Counted from the first letter of the stretch, positions 38,559 through 48,359 are shown. The stretch is 64,000 nt of DNA from Acidobacteriota bacterium (GCA_019239425.1 JAFAZX010000016.1:1-64000); one strand, 5' to 3'. The notes: generated by a model not told the origin, from the sequence alone. A program made the numbers and translations.

Positions 38559-40235
38559 ATGAAGACCCCTGTTAAGTCCCGCGCTTATACCTTGAAGCTC
38601 GCGGCCCTGGCCGCCGCTTCCGCCGTCGCACTCTTGTGCCTCGCCGCGCTGACCGCGCCGTCGGCCGCCGCGCCGCCCCCGGCCGGCGCCATCACGGTCA
38701 GGGCCGGCAACTACATCGGCACCGTCACGACCGAGACGTTCACGCTGAAGGAGCAGGTCTTCACCGGCTCGACCGACTGCTCGTCGGGCGGCGGCCCCGT
38801 CGTTACCGTCACGGGCGTTGACCAGGCGACCGGCCACAGCATCCCGCTCGCGCCGACCGACTCGGTGCTCCTGACCGTCCCCATCTCGCCCGTCGCCGGC
38901 GGCGCCTTCTCCGACCACTTCTCCGAGCAGAACGGACCCTTCGTCTCGTGGTCAACCGACCCGGGGAGTACGTCGCTGGCGTCCTACCCGCCCGGCGTCG
39001 GCCTCATCTGCGCGCGCGGCCCCGCCGACGCGGCCCCGCACGACTTCGTCGCCAACTTCTACGCCGGCATCGAGCTCTTCGACTCCTGCGGCAACGAGCG
39101 CTACCTGTACCGGCCGGGCGAGGCCGTGACCATCCGCGTGACCGGCAGCGTGACTTCCCTCAGCGAGAAGCCGCGCCTCATCGCCGCGGGCGGTTCCGCG
39201 AACGAGTGCGCGTTCGTCCCGCCGGCGCCCGACTTCACGACCATCAACACCACGACCGACCCCTTCGTCTACACCTTCACGCTCCCCTCCACGCCCGCCG
39301 ACATCCCGGCGAGTTGCGTGTCCGGCGGGACGACGCAGGTCACCGGCAATTGGCGCGTCGTCACCTACGACGTGCCCGGCTGCGGCTGCAACCGCAACAC
39401 AATCCCCTTCCAAGTGCAGGCGGACGCGCCCACCCCTTCGTGTCCGCTCGACTGCCCGGCCGACGTCGAGCAAGCGGCCGGCGCCTCGTGCGGCGCGAAC
39501 GTCAACTTCACGCCGCCCGCGGGCGCGGGGGTCAACTGCGACCACGCGCCCGGCTCCTTCTTCCCCGTCGGCACGACCACGGTCACCTGCACCGGCCCCG
39601 GCGGCAGCGAGTGCAGCTTCGACGTGACGGTCACGGACAACACCCCGCCGACCATCACGGCGCCCGCGAACATCAACGCCGGCACCGACGCCGACTCCTG
39701 CTCGGCCTCCGGCATCAACCCCGGCACGCCGACGGTCTCGGACAACTGCGCCGTCAACTTCCACGGCACGCGCAGCGACGCGCAAGCGTTGAACGCGCCT
39801 TACCCTCTGGGCACGACGACCATCAACTGGACGGCCACCGACGCGAGCGGCCACACGGCCTCCGCGCAGCAGACCGTGACGGTCGTGGACGACGACGCGC
39901 CCAACGTCTCCGGCGTGGCGGCCGACCCGTCCGTGCTCTGGCCGCCGAACCACTCGATGCGCGACGTGGCGCTCACGTACACGGCGACGGACAACTGCGG
40001 CGCGGTGAGCTGCGCCGTTTCGGGCGTGACCAGTAACGAGCCCGCGAACGGGACGGGCGACGGCGACACCGCGCCCGACTTCGAGATCGTCGGCCCGACC
40101 CTCGTCCGCCTGCGCGCCGAGCGCTCCGGCTCGGGCAACGGCCGGACGTACACCGTCACCGTCACCTGCTCCGACGGCATCAACTCCGCCAGCAAGAGCG
40201 TTGCCGTCAACGTCCCGAAGAGTCAGAAGAAGTGA
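38559..40235 (+). CDS. Exported HYR-domain protein
   Basis: The protein has 558 residues with a signal peptide (LKLAALAAASAVALLCLAAL). A Cys-containing beta-rich region (about 45-300) is followed by an HYR-type immunoglobulin-like repeat (about 305-365: FFPVGTTTVTCTGPGG, then VTDNTPPTI). A second, related repeat follows (YPLGTTTINWTATDASGH), and then a C-terminal beta domain with VLWPPNHSM, a motif common at the ends of such proteins. HYR domains serve in extracellular adhesion. No LPxTG, PEP-CTERM or type-IX sorting signal is visible. It is probably surface-associated or secreted. Confidence 0.85.
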   Translation: MKTPVKSRAYTLKLAALAAASAVALLCLAALTAPSAAAPPPAGAITVRAGNYIGTVTTETFTLKEQVFTGSTDCSSGGGPVVTVTGVDQATGHSIPLAPTDSVLLTVPISPVAGGAFSDHFSEQNGPFVSWSTDPGSTSLASYPPGVGLICARGPADAAPHDFVANFYAGIELFDSCGNERYLYRPGEAVTIRVTGSVTSLSEKPRLIAAGGSANECAFVPPAPDFTTINTTTDPFVYTFTLPSTPADIPASCVSGGTTQVTGNWRVVTYDVPGCGCNRNTIPFQVQADAPTPSCPLDCPADVEQAAGASCGANVNFTPPAGAGVNCDHAPGSFFPVGTTTVTCTGPGGSECSFDVTVTDNTPPTITAPANINAGTDADSCSASGINPGTPTVSDNCAVNFHGTRSDAQALNAPYPLGTTTINWTATDASGHTASAQQTVTVVDDDAPNVSGVAADPSVLWPPNHSMRDVALTYTATDNCGAVSCAVSGVTSNEPANGTGDGDTAPDFEIVGPTLVRLRAERSGSGNGRTYTVTVTCSDGINSASKSVAVNVPKSQKK

Positions 40236-40263
40236 GTTCGTAAGTAACGCGTCGCAAGAGGCA

Positions 40264-40338
40264 TTCACCACAGAGACACAGAGGCACAGCCTGTTGAGTA
40301 ATCCTCAAGAAGCTGTGCCTCTGTGTCTCTGTGGTTAA
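40264..40338. repeat. R1 palindromic element, copy 7
   Basis: This is a 75-base hairpin with ends TTCACC and GGTTAA and a slightly mismatched inner stem (CAGCCTG against GAAGCTG). It lies between the convergent HYR gene and the small membrane protein gene. Confidence 0.95.
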
Positions 40339-40359
40339 ATTGTACCTGAGGTTTCAGCC

Positions 40360-40617
40360 TTAGCCGGCGTGCGAGAGGTGAATCTCGGCGGGCGCGAAGA
40401 CTTCGGCGCGGGCGCGCGTGGCGCGGCGGCGCTCTTCGCGGCGGCGCGCCTTGATCTTCTCGGCGCGGGTCTGTGCGCGCATGGCCAGCCGGTACTCGAC
40501 GCGGTCGAAGGCCGCCTCCAGCACGCGCGACACGGCGAGGGCGAAACCCTCGGACGCGAACACGAGCGCGACGCCGAACAACATGACGACCGCTGCAATC
40601 TGAATCACGCTCAACAT
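40360..40617 (-). CDS. Small single-pass membrane protein
   Basis: The protein has 85 residues from the ATG at 40617 (AAGAGAG just upstream); a longer frame to 40662 lacks a site. One N-terminal membrane helix (IQIAAVVMLFGVALVFASEG) is followed by a long basic, probably helical, cytoplasmic tail with an Arg/Ala/Glu-rich stretch. No family recognised. It lies 59 bases downstream of another small gene on the same strand, so the two may be co-transcribed. Confidence 0.6.
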   Translation of the reverse strand: MLSVIQIAAVVMLFGVALVFASEGFALAVSRVLEAAFDRVEYRLAMRAQTRAEKIKARRREERRRATRARAEVFAPAEIHLSHAG

Positions 40618-40676
40618 CTCTCTTCCCCCACTCGCCGGCCGCCCCCCAGCCGCCGGCTCCAAACTTAGAATCTTCT

Positions 40677-40907
40677 TTAAGCCACGCGCCCGCCGTAGCT
40701 CGGCGTCTTGAAGCCCATCTCCCCGAGGAGCGTCGAGTAGTTCCGGCGGAACTCGTCGGAGCGCTGCCGGTGGTCGCGCACCCAGTCGGAGACGACGTCC
40801 TTGACTTCGCGCACCGCCGCGGCGGCCGACTTGACGCTGACGGCCGGCTGCGCGGCCTCGGCCTTGCGCCCGCCCTTGATGACCCGTATCCGTTTCGTCT
40901 GCTCCAT
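40677..40907 (-). CDS. Small basic hypothetical protein
   Basis: The protein has 76 residues from the ATG at 40907. It has a Lys/Arg-rich N-terminus (TKRIRVIKGGRK), an Ala/Val linker and a helical C-terminal half (VSDWVRDHRQRSDEFRRN). There is no membrane segment or signal. I do not recognise it. The divergent gap to the WD40 gene (40908-41091) shows no clear promoter boxes or repeat element. Confidence 0.55.
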   Translation of the reverse strand: MEQTKRIRVIKGGRKAEAAQPAVSVKSAAAAVREVKDVVSDWVRDHRQRSDEFRRNYSTLLGEMGFKTPSYGGRVA

Positions 40908-41091
40908 CGTCTTTATCCTCCGGCCTCGGCGTTTGTGGTTTCCGCCTCTGACCATTAACGCGTAAAAAACGAACGCGAAGGGTTCAGGATTTTTGCGCCG
41001 CGGCCGAAAAAATTTTTCGCCCCGGCGCGCCTGGCCCCATCCTCTTGTCTGGCGGGGACGCGCGATGCTAACGTGCGGGCCGGAGGAGAAG

Positions 41092-42237
41092 ATGAGTCCC
41101 AAACCCTTTCGACGTCTCGCCCTCGCGCTGGCGGCCGCGCTCGCGCTCGGCCCGCAGGCCGCGCGAGCGCAGGACGGCGACGGCCGCAGCAGGCCGCGGG
41201 CGCGGCCCGAAGACCGGGCACAGCCCGAAGGCCGGGCGCGAAAGGCCACGCCCGAACAGCCCGGCAAGGACGGCCCGGCGGCGACCTCGGCCGGCGGCTG
41301 GCGGCTCAAGCGCACCCTGCGCGGCCACGAGGGCGCGGTCTACTCGGCCGCCTTCTACCCCGAGGGGACGCGCGTGGCGACCTCGGGCGACGACGGGCTG
41401 GTCAGGGTTTGGGACGTGCGGACGGGGCGGCTGCTGCGGAGCGCGCGCGTGGCGAGCGGCACGGTCAGCGACGTGGCCGTCTCGCCCGACGGGAGGCTGC
41501 TCGCCTCCTGCACCGACAGCGGCGAAGGCTCGCAGGTGCAGCTCCGCGACGCGCGCACGCTCCTGCTGCGACGCACCCTCGCCTCGCAGGAGGACGGGGT
41601 CTTCGAGGTCGTCTTCTCGCCCGACGGCCGCCTGCTCGCCAGCGGCGGGCGCGACCACGTCGTGCGCCTCTGGGACGTTCGGACGGGCCGCCTCGCGCGC
41701 GCGCTCAAGGGGCACGACGACGCGGTGACGGCGCTCGCCTTCACGCCCGACGGCCGCAAGCTCGCCAGCGCCAGCGCCGAGCACGACGGCACGGTGAGGC
41801 TCTGGGACGTGAGCACCGGCGCGTCTCTGCACACCCTGGCGGCGCACGGCGACTGGGTGACCTCGGTGGCGTTCGCGCCGGGCGGCGCGACCCTCGCGAG
41901 CGGCGGCCGCGACCACAAGCTCATCATTTGGGACACCGAGACGGGCCGCAAGATTCGCGAGCTGCACCAGCCCGAGATGGTCTACGAGATCGAGTTCTCG
42001 CCCGACGGCCGCCTGCTGGCCGAGGCCGGCGGCGGCGGCATCGTCCGCCTCCACGACCCGCGCACCGGCCGCCTCCTCTCCAAGTTCGAGGCCCACCGCG
42101 AAGAGATCAACGAGGTCAAGTTCTCGCCCCGCGGCCTGCTCCTTTTGACGGCCAGCTACGACTCCACCGTCAAACTCTGGGAGCCAGACCCCAACGCCCC
42201 CGCCCACAAAGACCCGCCGTCGAAGTGGCTGGAGTGA
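41092..42237 (+). CDS. Exported WD40-repeat beta-propeller protein
   Basis: The protein has 381 residues from the ATG at 41092, supported by GGAGGAG four bases upstream; an in-frame ATG at 40993 lacks a site. A signal peptide (LALALAAALALGPQAARA) is followed by a charged linker to about 60. At least seven WD40 blades follow, each with a GH/D turn and a closing LWD or equivalent (VRVWDVRTG, VRLWDVRTG, VRLWDVSTG, LIIWDTETG, VKLWEPDP). It probably forms one propeller in the periplasm and acts as a protein-binding scaffold. The partner is unknown. It is convergent with the response regulator gene, with R2e between them. Confidence 0.88.
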   Translation: MSPKPFRRLALALAAALALGPQAARAQDGDGRSRPRARPEDRAQPEGRARKATPEQPGKDGPAATSAGGWRLKRTLRGHEGAVYSAAFYPEGTRVATSGDDGLVRVWDVRTGRLLRSARVASGTVSDVAVSPDGRLLASCTDSGEGSQVQLRDARTLLLRRTLASQEDGVFEVVFSPDGRLLASGGRDHVVRLWDVRTGRLARALKGHDDAVTALAFTPDGRKLASASAEHDGTVRLWDVSTGASLHTLAAHGDWVTSVAFAPGGATLASGGRDHKLIIWDTETGRKIRELHQPEMVYEIEFSPDGRLLAEAGGGGIVRLHDPRTGRLLSKFEAHREEINEVKFSPRGLLLLTASYDSTVKLWEPDPNAPAHKDPPSKWLE

Positions 42238-42241
42238 AAGC

Positions 42242-42348
42242 GTAGACAGTAGGCAGTAGGCAGTAGAAAAAACATGCGGCGCGCCTTCAGCCTTCGGGCC
42301 AAGCGCGCCGCTTCGTATTCCTACCGTCTACTGCCTACTGCCTACTGC
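42242..42348. repeat. R2 palindromic heptamer element, copy e
   Basis: The arms carry three to four GTAGrCA units. The loop contains a second hairpin (ATGCGGCGCGCC against GCGCGCCG) shared with copy f, defining a subfamily. It lies between convergent genes, and the response regulator gene takes its TAG stop from the right arm. Confidence 0.93.
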
Positions 42349-42722
42349 TTTCTTCCTTCCGCGGCGGTGCGGGTGATCATGTCGCGGAAGGCGAGGAGGT
42401 CGGTGATGGGTTTGGGCCAGTGCTGGTCGCAGCCGGCGGCCAGTGCCCGTTCGCGGTCGCCGGGCATGGCGTGGGCCGTGAGCGCGATGATGGGCGTCGC
42501 GTCGAAGCGCGGGTCGGAGCGCAGGCGACGGGTCGCCTCCAGGCCGTCGAAGGCGCCGCCCAAGGAGACGTCCATCAGGATGAGGTCGGGCGTCTCCTCG
42601 GACGCGCGCCGCAGGCCCTCTTCGGCCGTCTCGGCCAGCGTGACGCCGTGCTCGTCTTCGAGCGCGAGGCGGACGAGGTCGCGGATATCCGGCTCGTCCT
42701 CAACGAACAGTATCTTCGCCAT
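42342..42722 (-). CDS. Single-domain response regulator
   Basis: The protein has 126 residues, a receiver domain only. It has the acidic pocket FVEDEPD, phospho-acceptor Asp51 in LILMDVSLGG, a Thr/Ala switch position in IIALTAHAM and Lys in WPKPI. It has no output domain, so it probably acts by protein contact, like CheY or Spo0F-type carriers. It overlaps the upstream hybrid kinase gene by 23 bases. Its C-terminal residues GRKQ and the stop overlap repeat R2e. Confidence 0.92.
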   Translation of the reverse strand: MAKILFVEDEPDIRDLVRLALEDEHGVTLAETAEEGLRRASEETPDLILMDVSLGGAFDGLEATRRLRSDPRFDATPIIALTAHAMPGDRERALAAGCDQHWPKPITDLLAFRDMITRTAAEGRKQ

Positions 42723-44760
42723 CCGTAGGCTCCACCCCCAGGTCTTCCAGCGTGTCGCGCAGCCTTGAGGCCACGTCCGAGAGCAAAAGCTCGCCCTTGC
42801 GTATGACGTCGGCGATCTCGCCCGCGAACAGGCGGCGATCCTCCGGCGTCACGTCCTTGCCCGTCACGACGATGACGGGGACTGAGGCCGTCTCCGGGTC
42901 GGAGCGCAGCCGCGCGATCAGCTCGAAGCCGCTCATCCCGTTCGGCATCATCAGGTCGCAGAGGATCGCGCGCGGCGGCCGCTGCGTGACCAGCTTCAGC
43001 GCCGTCTCGCCGGAGGGCGCGCTGCGCGCGTTGAAGCCGGCGTGCTTGAGCGCCGTCGTCAGAAGCTCCCTCACGCCGTGCTCGTCGTCCACGACGAGGA
43101 TGTAGCCTTCCCCCTCGCCGCCGTCCGACTTGCCTCCCACGCTCACGCGGTCGAGCGTGTCCGTGAGCGCCTGCGGGTCGACCGGCTTCAGAAGGTAGTC
43201 GGACGCGCCGAGGCTGTAGCCGAGCGGGCGGTTGTCCACGATGGAGCAGACGATGACGGGGATGCTCGCGAGGCGCGGGTCGGCGCGCATCGCCTGGAGC
43301 ACGCGCCAGCCGTCCATCTCGGGCATCATCACGTCGAGCGTGACGGCCACGGGGTCGTGCTCGCGCGCGAGCCGCAGCCCCTCGGCCCCGCTCGGCGCGC
43401 GCAGCACGCGGTAGCCCGCGCGCTCCAGCGTCTCCGTCAAGAGCGCCGCCGCGTCGTCGTCGTCCTCGATGACGACGACGGCCGAGCGCTCGTCATCACT
43501 CTCGCCCGCCCGCGCGCCGTCCCCTTCCGCGGCCGCCGCGCCGTCCTGCCGCCCGGCGAACTGCGGCGACTCTTCGCCGTCCCTCTCGGCGCTCCCCTCG
43601 GGCGCCGAGAGCGGCAGCGTGACCGTGAAGGTCGAGCCTTCGCCCACCCTCGAAGTGACCTCTATCTCGCCGCCGAGCAGGTCGACGATCTGCCGCACGA
43701 TGGAGAGGCCGAGGCCGACGCCCGAGGCCGCGCGCGTCATCGAGCCGTCCACCTGCCGGAAGCGCTCGAAGATGATGGAGAGCGACTGCTGCTCGATGCC
43801 GATGCCGGTGTCGCGGACGACGATGCGGAAGTGCGAGTCGCCGTGCGAGACGAGTTCCGCCTCGACCCGGCCGCGCGCGGTGAACTTCGCGGCGTTCGAC
43901 AGGAGGTTGATGACGATCTGCCGGACTCGCAACGGGTCGGTGTAGGCGAGCGGCAGACGCTCGGGCACGCGCAGCCGGTACTCAAGGCCCTTGCGCTCGG
44001 CGAGCGACTGCAGCTCGGCGAAAGCCCCCTGCACGACCTCGACCAGGTCGATGTGCTCGCGGTGAATCTTCATGCGGCCCGCCTCGATCTTCGACACGTC
44101 GAGCACGTCGTTGATGAGCGCGAGCAGGTGCTGGCCGTTGCGCAGTATTCTTTCGAAGGCGTCGGCGTAGCGCTTCGGCATCTCGCCGCCGCGCCCCGAG
44201 GTGAGCTGCGCGAGCTGCGCGAAGCCGATGATGGCCGTCAGGGGCGTGCGCAGCTCGTGCGACATGTTGGCGACGAACTCGGCCTTGAGGCGGTTGTACT
44301 CTTCGAGCCTGCGGTTGGCCTCGCGCAGCTCCTCGGCCTGCTCGCGGTAGCGGCGCTCGCTCGCGCGGAGGTCTTCCTCGTTCTGCCTGATGCGCAGGAA
44401 GGCGAGCACGTGCGCCTTGAGCGCGGCCGGCTCGATGGGCTTGGCGAGGTAGCCGTCGGCGCCCGCGGCGATGGCCTCGGCCTGGTGCTCGGCCGCCGTG
44501 CGCATCCCCGACAGCATGATGACGAACGTGTCGCGTAAGGTCTCGTCGGCCTTGAGCCGGCGGCAGACCTCGACGCCGTCCGCGTCGGGCAGCATCACGT
44601 CGAGCAGGACGAGGTCGGGGCGCTCCGCGCGCGCGAGGCCGAGTCCCTCCTCGCCCGTCGCGGCCTGCGCGAGCTCGTAACCTTCCGGCTCCAGGATGCG
44701 TGTGTAGCCGCGCCTGAGGTCGGGGTCGTCTTCGACTACGAGTACCTTCTGTTTCCTCAT
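42700..44760 (-). CDS. Hybrid sensor histidine kinase with N- and C-terminal receiver domains
   Basis: The protein has 686 residues. Domain order: receiver 1 (1-125, Asp54 in LVLLDVMLP); coiled coil (130-160); HisKA with ANMSHELRTPL (His about 168); HATPase (DTGIGI, GVGLGLSIV); receiver 2 (about 430-545, VTLDVMMPEMDG); receiver 3 (about 555-670, ILCDLMMPNGMSG). There is no membrane segment, so it is cytoplasmic and its input is phosphotransfer through receiver 1, probably from the kinase encoded just upstream. The start overlaps that gene's stop by four bases. Three receivers plus the separate downstream receiver indicate a multi-step relay. Confidence 0.93.
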   Translation of the reverse strand: MRKQKVLVVEDDPDLRRGYTRILEPEGYELAQAATGEEGLGLARAERPDLVLLDVMLPDADGVEVCRRLKADETLRDTFVIMLSGMRTAAEHQAEAIAAGADGYLAKPIEPAALKAHVLAFLRIRQNEEDLRASERRYREQAEELREANRRLEEYNRLKAEFVANMSHELRTPLTAIIGFAQLAQLTSGRGGEMPKRYADAFERILRNGQHLLALINDVLDVSKIEAGRMKIHREHIDLVEVVQGAFAELQSLAERKGLEYRLRVPERLPLAYTDPLRVRQIVINLLSNAAKFTARGRVEAELVSHGDSHFRIVVRDTGIGIEQQSLSIIFERFRQVDGSMTRAASGVGLGLSIVRQIVDLLGGEIEVTSRVGEGSTFTVTLPLSAPEGSAERDGEESPQFAGRQDGAAAAEGDGARAGESDDERSAVVVIEDDDDAAALLTETLERAGYRVLRAPSGAEGLRLAREHDPVAVTLDVMMPEMDGWRVLQAMRADPRLASIPVIVCSIVDNRPLGYSLGASDYLLKPVDPQALTDTLDRVSVGGKSDGGEGEGYILVVDDEHGVRELLTTALKHAGFNARSAPSGETALKLVTQRPPRAILCDLMMPNGMSGFELIARLRSDPETASVPVIVVTGKDVTPEDRRLFAGEIADVIRKGELLLSDVASRLRDTLEDLGVEPTDGEDTVR

Positions 44761-45971
44761 CGATGTTTCGTGGGCAAGCTCACGGCGAAGGTCGCGCCCG
44801 CGCCCGGTTCACTCTCGACGCTGATGCGGCCGCCGTGCCCCTCGACGATCCGCTTGACGATGGCGAGGCCGAGGCCCGTCCCCTTCTCGCCCTCGCTGCC
44901 GCGCGCGCTCCTGCGCGTGAACGGCTCGAACAGTTTCTCCAGCTCGCCGGCCGGCACGCCCGGCCCCTCGTCCCTGACGTAGAGGACGACTCCCTCGTCG
45001 TCGCGCCTCAGCCCGACCCGCACGGCGGCGCCGCGCGGCGAGAACTTGACGGCGTTGCCGACGAGGTTGTTCAAGACCTGTTCGAGCTTGAACGCGTCGA
45101 GCCGGAGCCGCGGAATCTCTTCGGGGGACTCGAATAAGATATTGATTTCCTTCCGCTCTGCCAAGCGGCGGTTCAGCTCGACGTTGCGCGCGGCGAGTTC
45201 GCGCAGGTCGACCTCCGCCAGGTCAAGCTCCAGCCGCCCGGCCTCGATCTTCGACACGTCGAGCAGGTCTTCGACGAGCGCGAGCATGAACGTGCTCGAA
45301 CGCGAGATGGTGCGGACGAAGTCGAGCTGCTCTTCGTCGAGGCGCCCGGCGGCCTCGTCGAGTAGGAAGCGGCTGTAGACGTCGATGACTTCGAGCGGGT
45401 TGCGCAGGTCGTGGGCCGCGAGGCCGAGGAAGCGGTTCTTCTGCTCGTTGAGTCGCGCCAGCTCGGCGTTCTTCTTCGCCAGCTCGCGCTGCGCGGCTGC
45501 CAGCTCGTTGTTGAGGCGCGTCAGCTCCTCGTACATCTGCGCGTCGCGCTCTTCGGCCGCGCGCGCGCGCAGGGACGAGTCCTTCGCGGCCGCGCGCAGG
45601 GCGTTCGCCTGCTCGTTGTTGATGCTGACCAGCTCTTCGTACGCGGCGACGACGCCCGCGCGCGAGCGCGCGCCGACGACGAGGAAGCCGCCGCGCTGGT
45701 CGGCCGCGCCCGCGAAGTGTAGCGCCCGGAGCTCGCCCCCCCGGCCGCGCACGACCAGCTCCCAGCCGAAGGCCGCGCCGTGCCGCCGCAGCTCTTCCAG
45801 AAACGCCTCGGCCTTCGTCCCACAGTCCGCGTCGCAGAGTTCGTCGAAGCGGCGGCCGGGCGCAAGGTCATCGGCGACGCCGAGGCCGTCGCTGATGACC
45901 TCGGTCACCAGGCCCTCCCGGTCGCAGGCCAGCGCAACGCCGGCCGCCTGTGCCGCACGCCGGGCCGTCAA
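44757..45971 (-). CDS. Soluble sensor histidine kinase
   Basis: The protein has 404 residues with no membrane segment. Residues 1-110 resemble a PAS-like sensor fold. A long coiled coil (about 115-180, with EELTRLNNELAAAQREL) leads to the H-box LAAHDLRNPLE (His187) and a HATPase domain (NLVGNAVKFS, DEGPGVP, GTGLGLAIV). Its start and stop each overlap a neighbour by four bases (ATGA), so it is tightly coupled to the B12-binding protein upstream and the hybrid kinase downstream. The likely chain is B12 sensor to this kinase to hybrid kinase to response regulator. This is inferred from gene order. Confidence 0.92.
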   Translation of the reverse strand: MTARRAAQAAGVALACDREGLVTEVISDGLGVADDLAPGRRFDELCDADCGTKAEAFLEELRRHGAAFGWELVVRGRGGELRALHFAGAADQRGGFLVVGARSRAGVVAAYEELVSINNEQANALRAAAKDSSLRARAAEERDAQMYEELTRLNNELAAAQRELAKKNAELARLNEQKNRFLGLAAHDLRNPLEVIDVYSRFLLDEAAGRLDEEQLDFVRTISRSSTFMLALVEDLLDVSKIEAGRLELDLAEVDLRELAARNVELNRRLAERKEINILFESPEEIPRLRLDAFKLEQVLNNLVGNAVKFSPRGAAVRVGLRRDDEGVVLYVRDEGPGVPAGELEKLFEPFTRRSARGSEGEKGTGLGLAIVKRIVEGHGGRISVESEPGAGATFAVSLPTKHR

Positions 45972-47050
45972 GCCGCGCCCCCTTCCGCGAGCCGCGTGGC
46001 GGCCTCGACCGCGCCGGCCGCGTCCCGTGCCGAAGCGTCCGCGCCGACCTCGCGCCAGAGGCCGGGCGCGACGTTGAAAGGGTAGCCGCCGGCCAAGACC
46101 TTCACGTGGCGCGTCTCACGTTCGGCGCGCACGGCCGCGATGAGTTCGCGCAGGGCGCGGACGTGAGAGGTGATGGTGGCCGAGACGGCGAGCACGTCGG
46201 CGTCGCGCTCGGCGATTGCCTGCACGACGCTCGCCGCGGGCGCGTTCGCGCCGACGTAGAAGGTGTCCCAGCCCTCCATCTCGAAGAAGTCGGCGACCAT
46301 GCGCAGACCTATTTCATGAAGGTCGCCGGCCACGCAGGTGGCGACGAGCGTGCGGCCGTTGCGCTCCGTCGAGAAGATGCGCGGGTAGAGCTGCGACATG
46401 ACGAGCTGCGTCGCGGCCGTGCAGTAGTGCTCCTGCGCGACGCTCAAGAGGTTCAACTGCCACAACCTTCCGACCTCGCGCTGCGCGCGCTGGAAGACGT
46501 GCAGGTACACGTCTCGAACACCGACTCCTTCTTCAACGGCTTCGAGCACGAGGCGGCTCGCCTCGTGGCGGCGGCCGGCGAGCAGCGCCTCGATGTACCC
46601 GCGCGCGAGCGCCGCGTGCGGCTCCGCGTCTGAGACGAAGGCCGGGAGGTCTGGCGCGACGTGCGGCAGGCGCTTGATGCCCTCTTCGACGTAGCGGGCC
46701 GCCAGCTCGCCCTCCTCGGCGGGCAGTCGCTCGCGCAGAACGTCGCGCAGGACTTCGAGGTTGCGCGCGAGGTCTTTGGCGGGCACGCCGCGCGCCTCCA
46801 ACATCACCTTCGCCCACGCGACGTAGTCGGCGAAGAGCGCGGGGAGCGCGGAGCCGAGCGACTCCGCGAGGTAGGAGAGATGATAGTTCGCGTCCTGCAG
46901 GCACTTCTCGCGCCCGGCCTGGCCGAAGCGCCGTTCGAGTTCCGGGTTCAGGGCGTAGTGGCGCTCGGTGACGGCCGCGGCCAGCGCCGCGCGCGCTTCC
47001 CCGACGGCCCGCCCGGCCTGCCTCTCTGTCGCGAGGGATTCGCTGCTCAT
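45968..47050 (-). CDS. Cobalamin-binding sensor protein with CarH-type motifs
   Basis: The protein has 360 residues. The C-terminal half is a B12-binding Rossmann domain with GDLHEIG (His245 as lower cobalt ligand), VGANAP and VLAGGYPFN. Before it is a helical cap containing W197-x9-E207-H208 (WQLNLLSVAQEH), the motif known from CarH/LitR photoreceptors, which shields the upper ligand of adenosylcobalamin. There is no MerR-type DNA-binding domain. Instead the first 150 residues form an unassigned helical domain. The stop overlaps the histidine kinase start by four bases, so the sensor may control that kinase. Light or cobalamin status is the probable signal. Methyltransferase corrinoid proteins are a less likely alternative. 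Confidence 0.85.
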   Translation of the reverse strand: MSSESLATERQAGRAVGEARAALAAAVTERHYALNPELERRFGQAGREKCLQDANYHLSYLAESLGSALPALFADYVAWAKVMLEARGVPAKDLARNLEVLRDVLRERLPAEEGELAARYVEEGIKRLPHVAPDLPAFVSDAEPHAALARGYIEALLAGRRHEASRLVLEAVEEGVGVRDVYLHVFQRAQREVGRLWQLNLLSVAQEHYCTAATQLVMSQLYPRIFSTERNGRTLVATCVAGDLHEIGLRMVADFFEMEGWDTFYVGANAPAASVVQAIAERDADVLAVSATITSHVRALRELIAAVRAERETRHVKVLAGGYPFNVAPGLWREVGADASARDAAGAVEAATRLAEGGAA

Positions 47051-47059
47051 CAGTTCAAT

Positions 47060-47407
47060 TCAAAAGGAGACGTGCTCGAAGCGGCGCACCTCGGCGGTGC
47101 CGGGGACGAGCTTGAGGCCCTTCGGGATGCCGCGGTGCGAATCGTGGTATTCGTGGCTGCGGTGCCAGACCCGAAAGCTCTCCTCGTCGCGCCAGTAGGT
47201 GATGAGCCAGAACTCTTCGGGGCGGTCGAGCGGGCTGATGACGTCCATGCGGACGTAGCCGGGCGCGCCGTCCACGAGGTGCGGGCGCTCCCGGAAGGCG
47301 CGCCTGATCTCTTCGGACATGCCGTTGGCGACGACGAACTTGCTCACGGCCACGAAGCCCGCGCTGTGCTCGGGAGACACTCCGACGCTTTCCACACACT
47401 CCTCCAT
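47060..47407 (-). CDS. ABM/IsdG-like small monooxygenase-fold protein
   Basis: The protein has 115 residues of the dimeric alpha/beta-barrel (ABM) fold. Conserved stretches are FVVANGMSEEIRRAFRERP, APGYVRMDVISP and FWLITYWRDEESFRVWHRS, followed by HEYHDSHRGIP. This pattern is close to heme-degrading or quinol monooxygenase-like members, with several His residues that could bind heme. It lies nine bases upstream of the B12-sensor gene and is probably the first gene of that operon. Whether it handles heme, a tetrapyrrole or another small ligand cannot be told from sequence. Confidence 0.75.
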   Translation of the reverse strand: MEECVESVGVSPEHSAGFVAVSKFVVANGMSEEIRRAFRERPHLVDGAPGYVRMDVISPLDRPEEFWLITYWRDEESFRVWHRSHEYHDSHRGIPKGLKLVPGTAEVRRFEHVSF

Positions 47408-47549
47408 GCTCTTAAATGCCCGGGTACGCGCGCTGGCAAGAAGCTTGAAAGGCTTCCAGGCGGGGAGAACGGACTTTGGGACTTCAGGGGTGAGTGCATG
47501 GTAAGGCTTTTCCGCCGCGCCGTCTAGGAGAGAGGTACGTTTGTGAACA

Positions 47550-47650
47550 GTAGGCAGTAGTCATTAGGCAGTAGTCAGTAGGAAAACAGATGCGGCGCGT
47601 CTTAACCTTTAGGTCAAGCGCGCCGCATCTGTTTTCCTACTGACTACTGC

Positions 47651-47668
<18 letters not shown>
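47550..47668. repeat. R2 palindromic heptamer element, copy f
   Basis: The arms have five degenerate units (GTAGGCA, GTAGTCA, TTAGGCA, GTAGTCA, GTAGGAA) extended into the stem GAAAACAGATGCGGCGCG. The inner loop is shared with copy e. The ABC ATPase gene is read into the right arm and takes its last five codons (VGSSH) and stop from it. The upstream part 47408-47549 shows nothing else. Confidence 0.94.
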
Positions 47669-48340
<672 letters not shown>

Positions 48341-48359
48341 CTGGCGGCCTCTTAACAAA

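Noticed and set aside
40908..41091. A promoter pair between the small gene and the WD40 gene
   Set aside because: TTGTCT and some A/T-rich hexamers are present, but none form a convincing -35/-10 pair on either strand.
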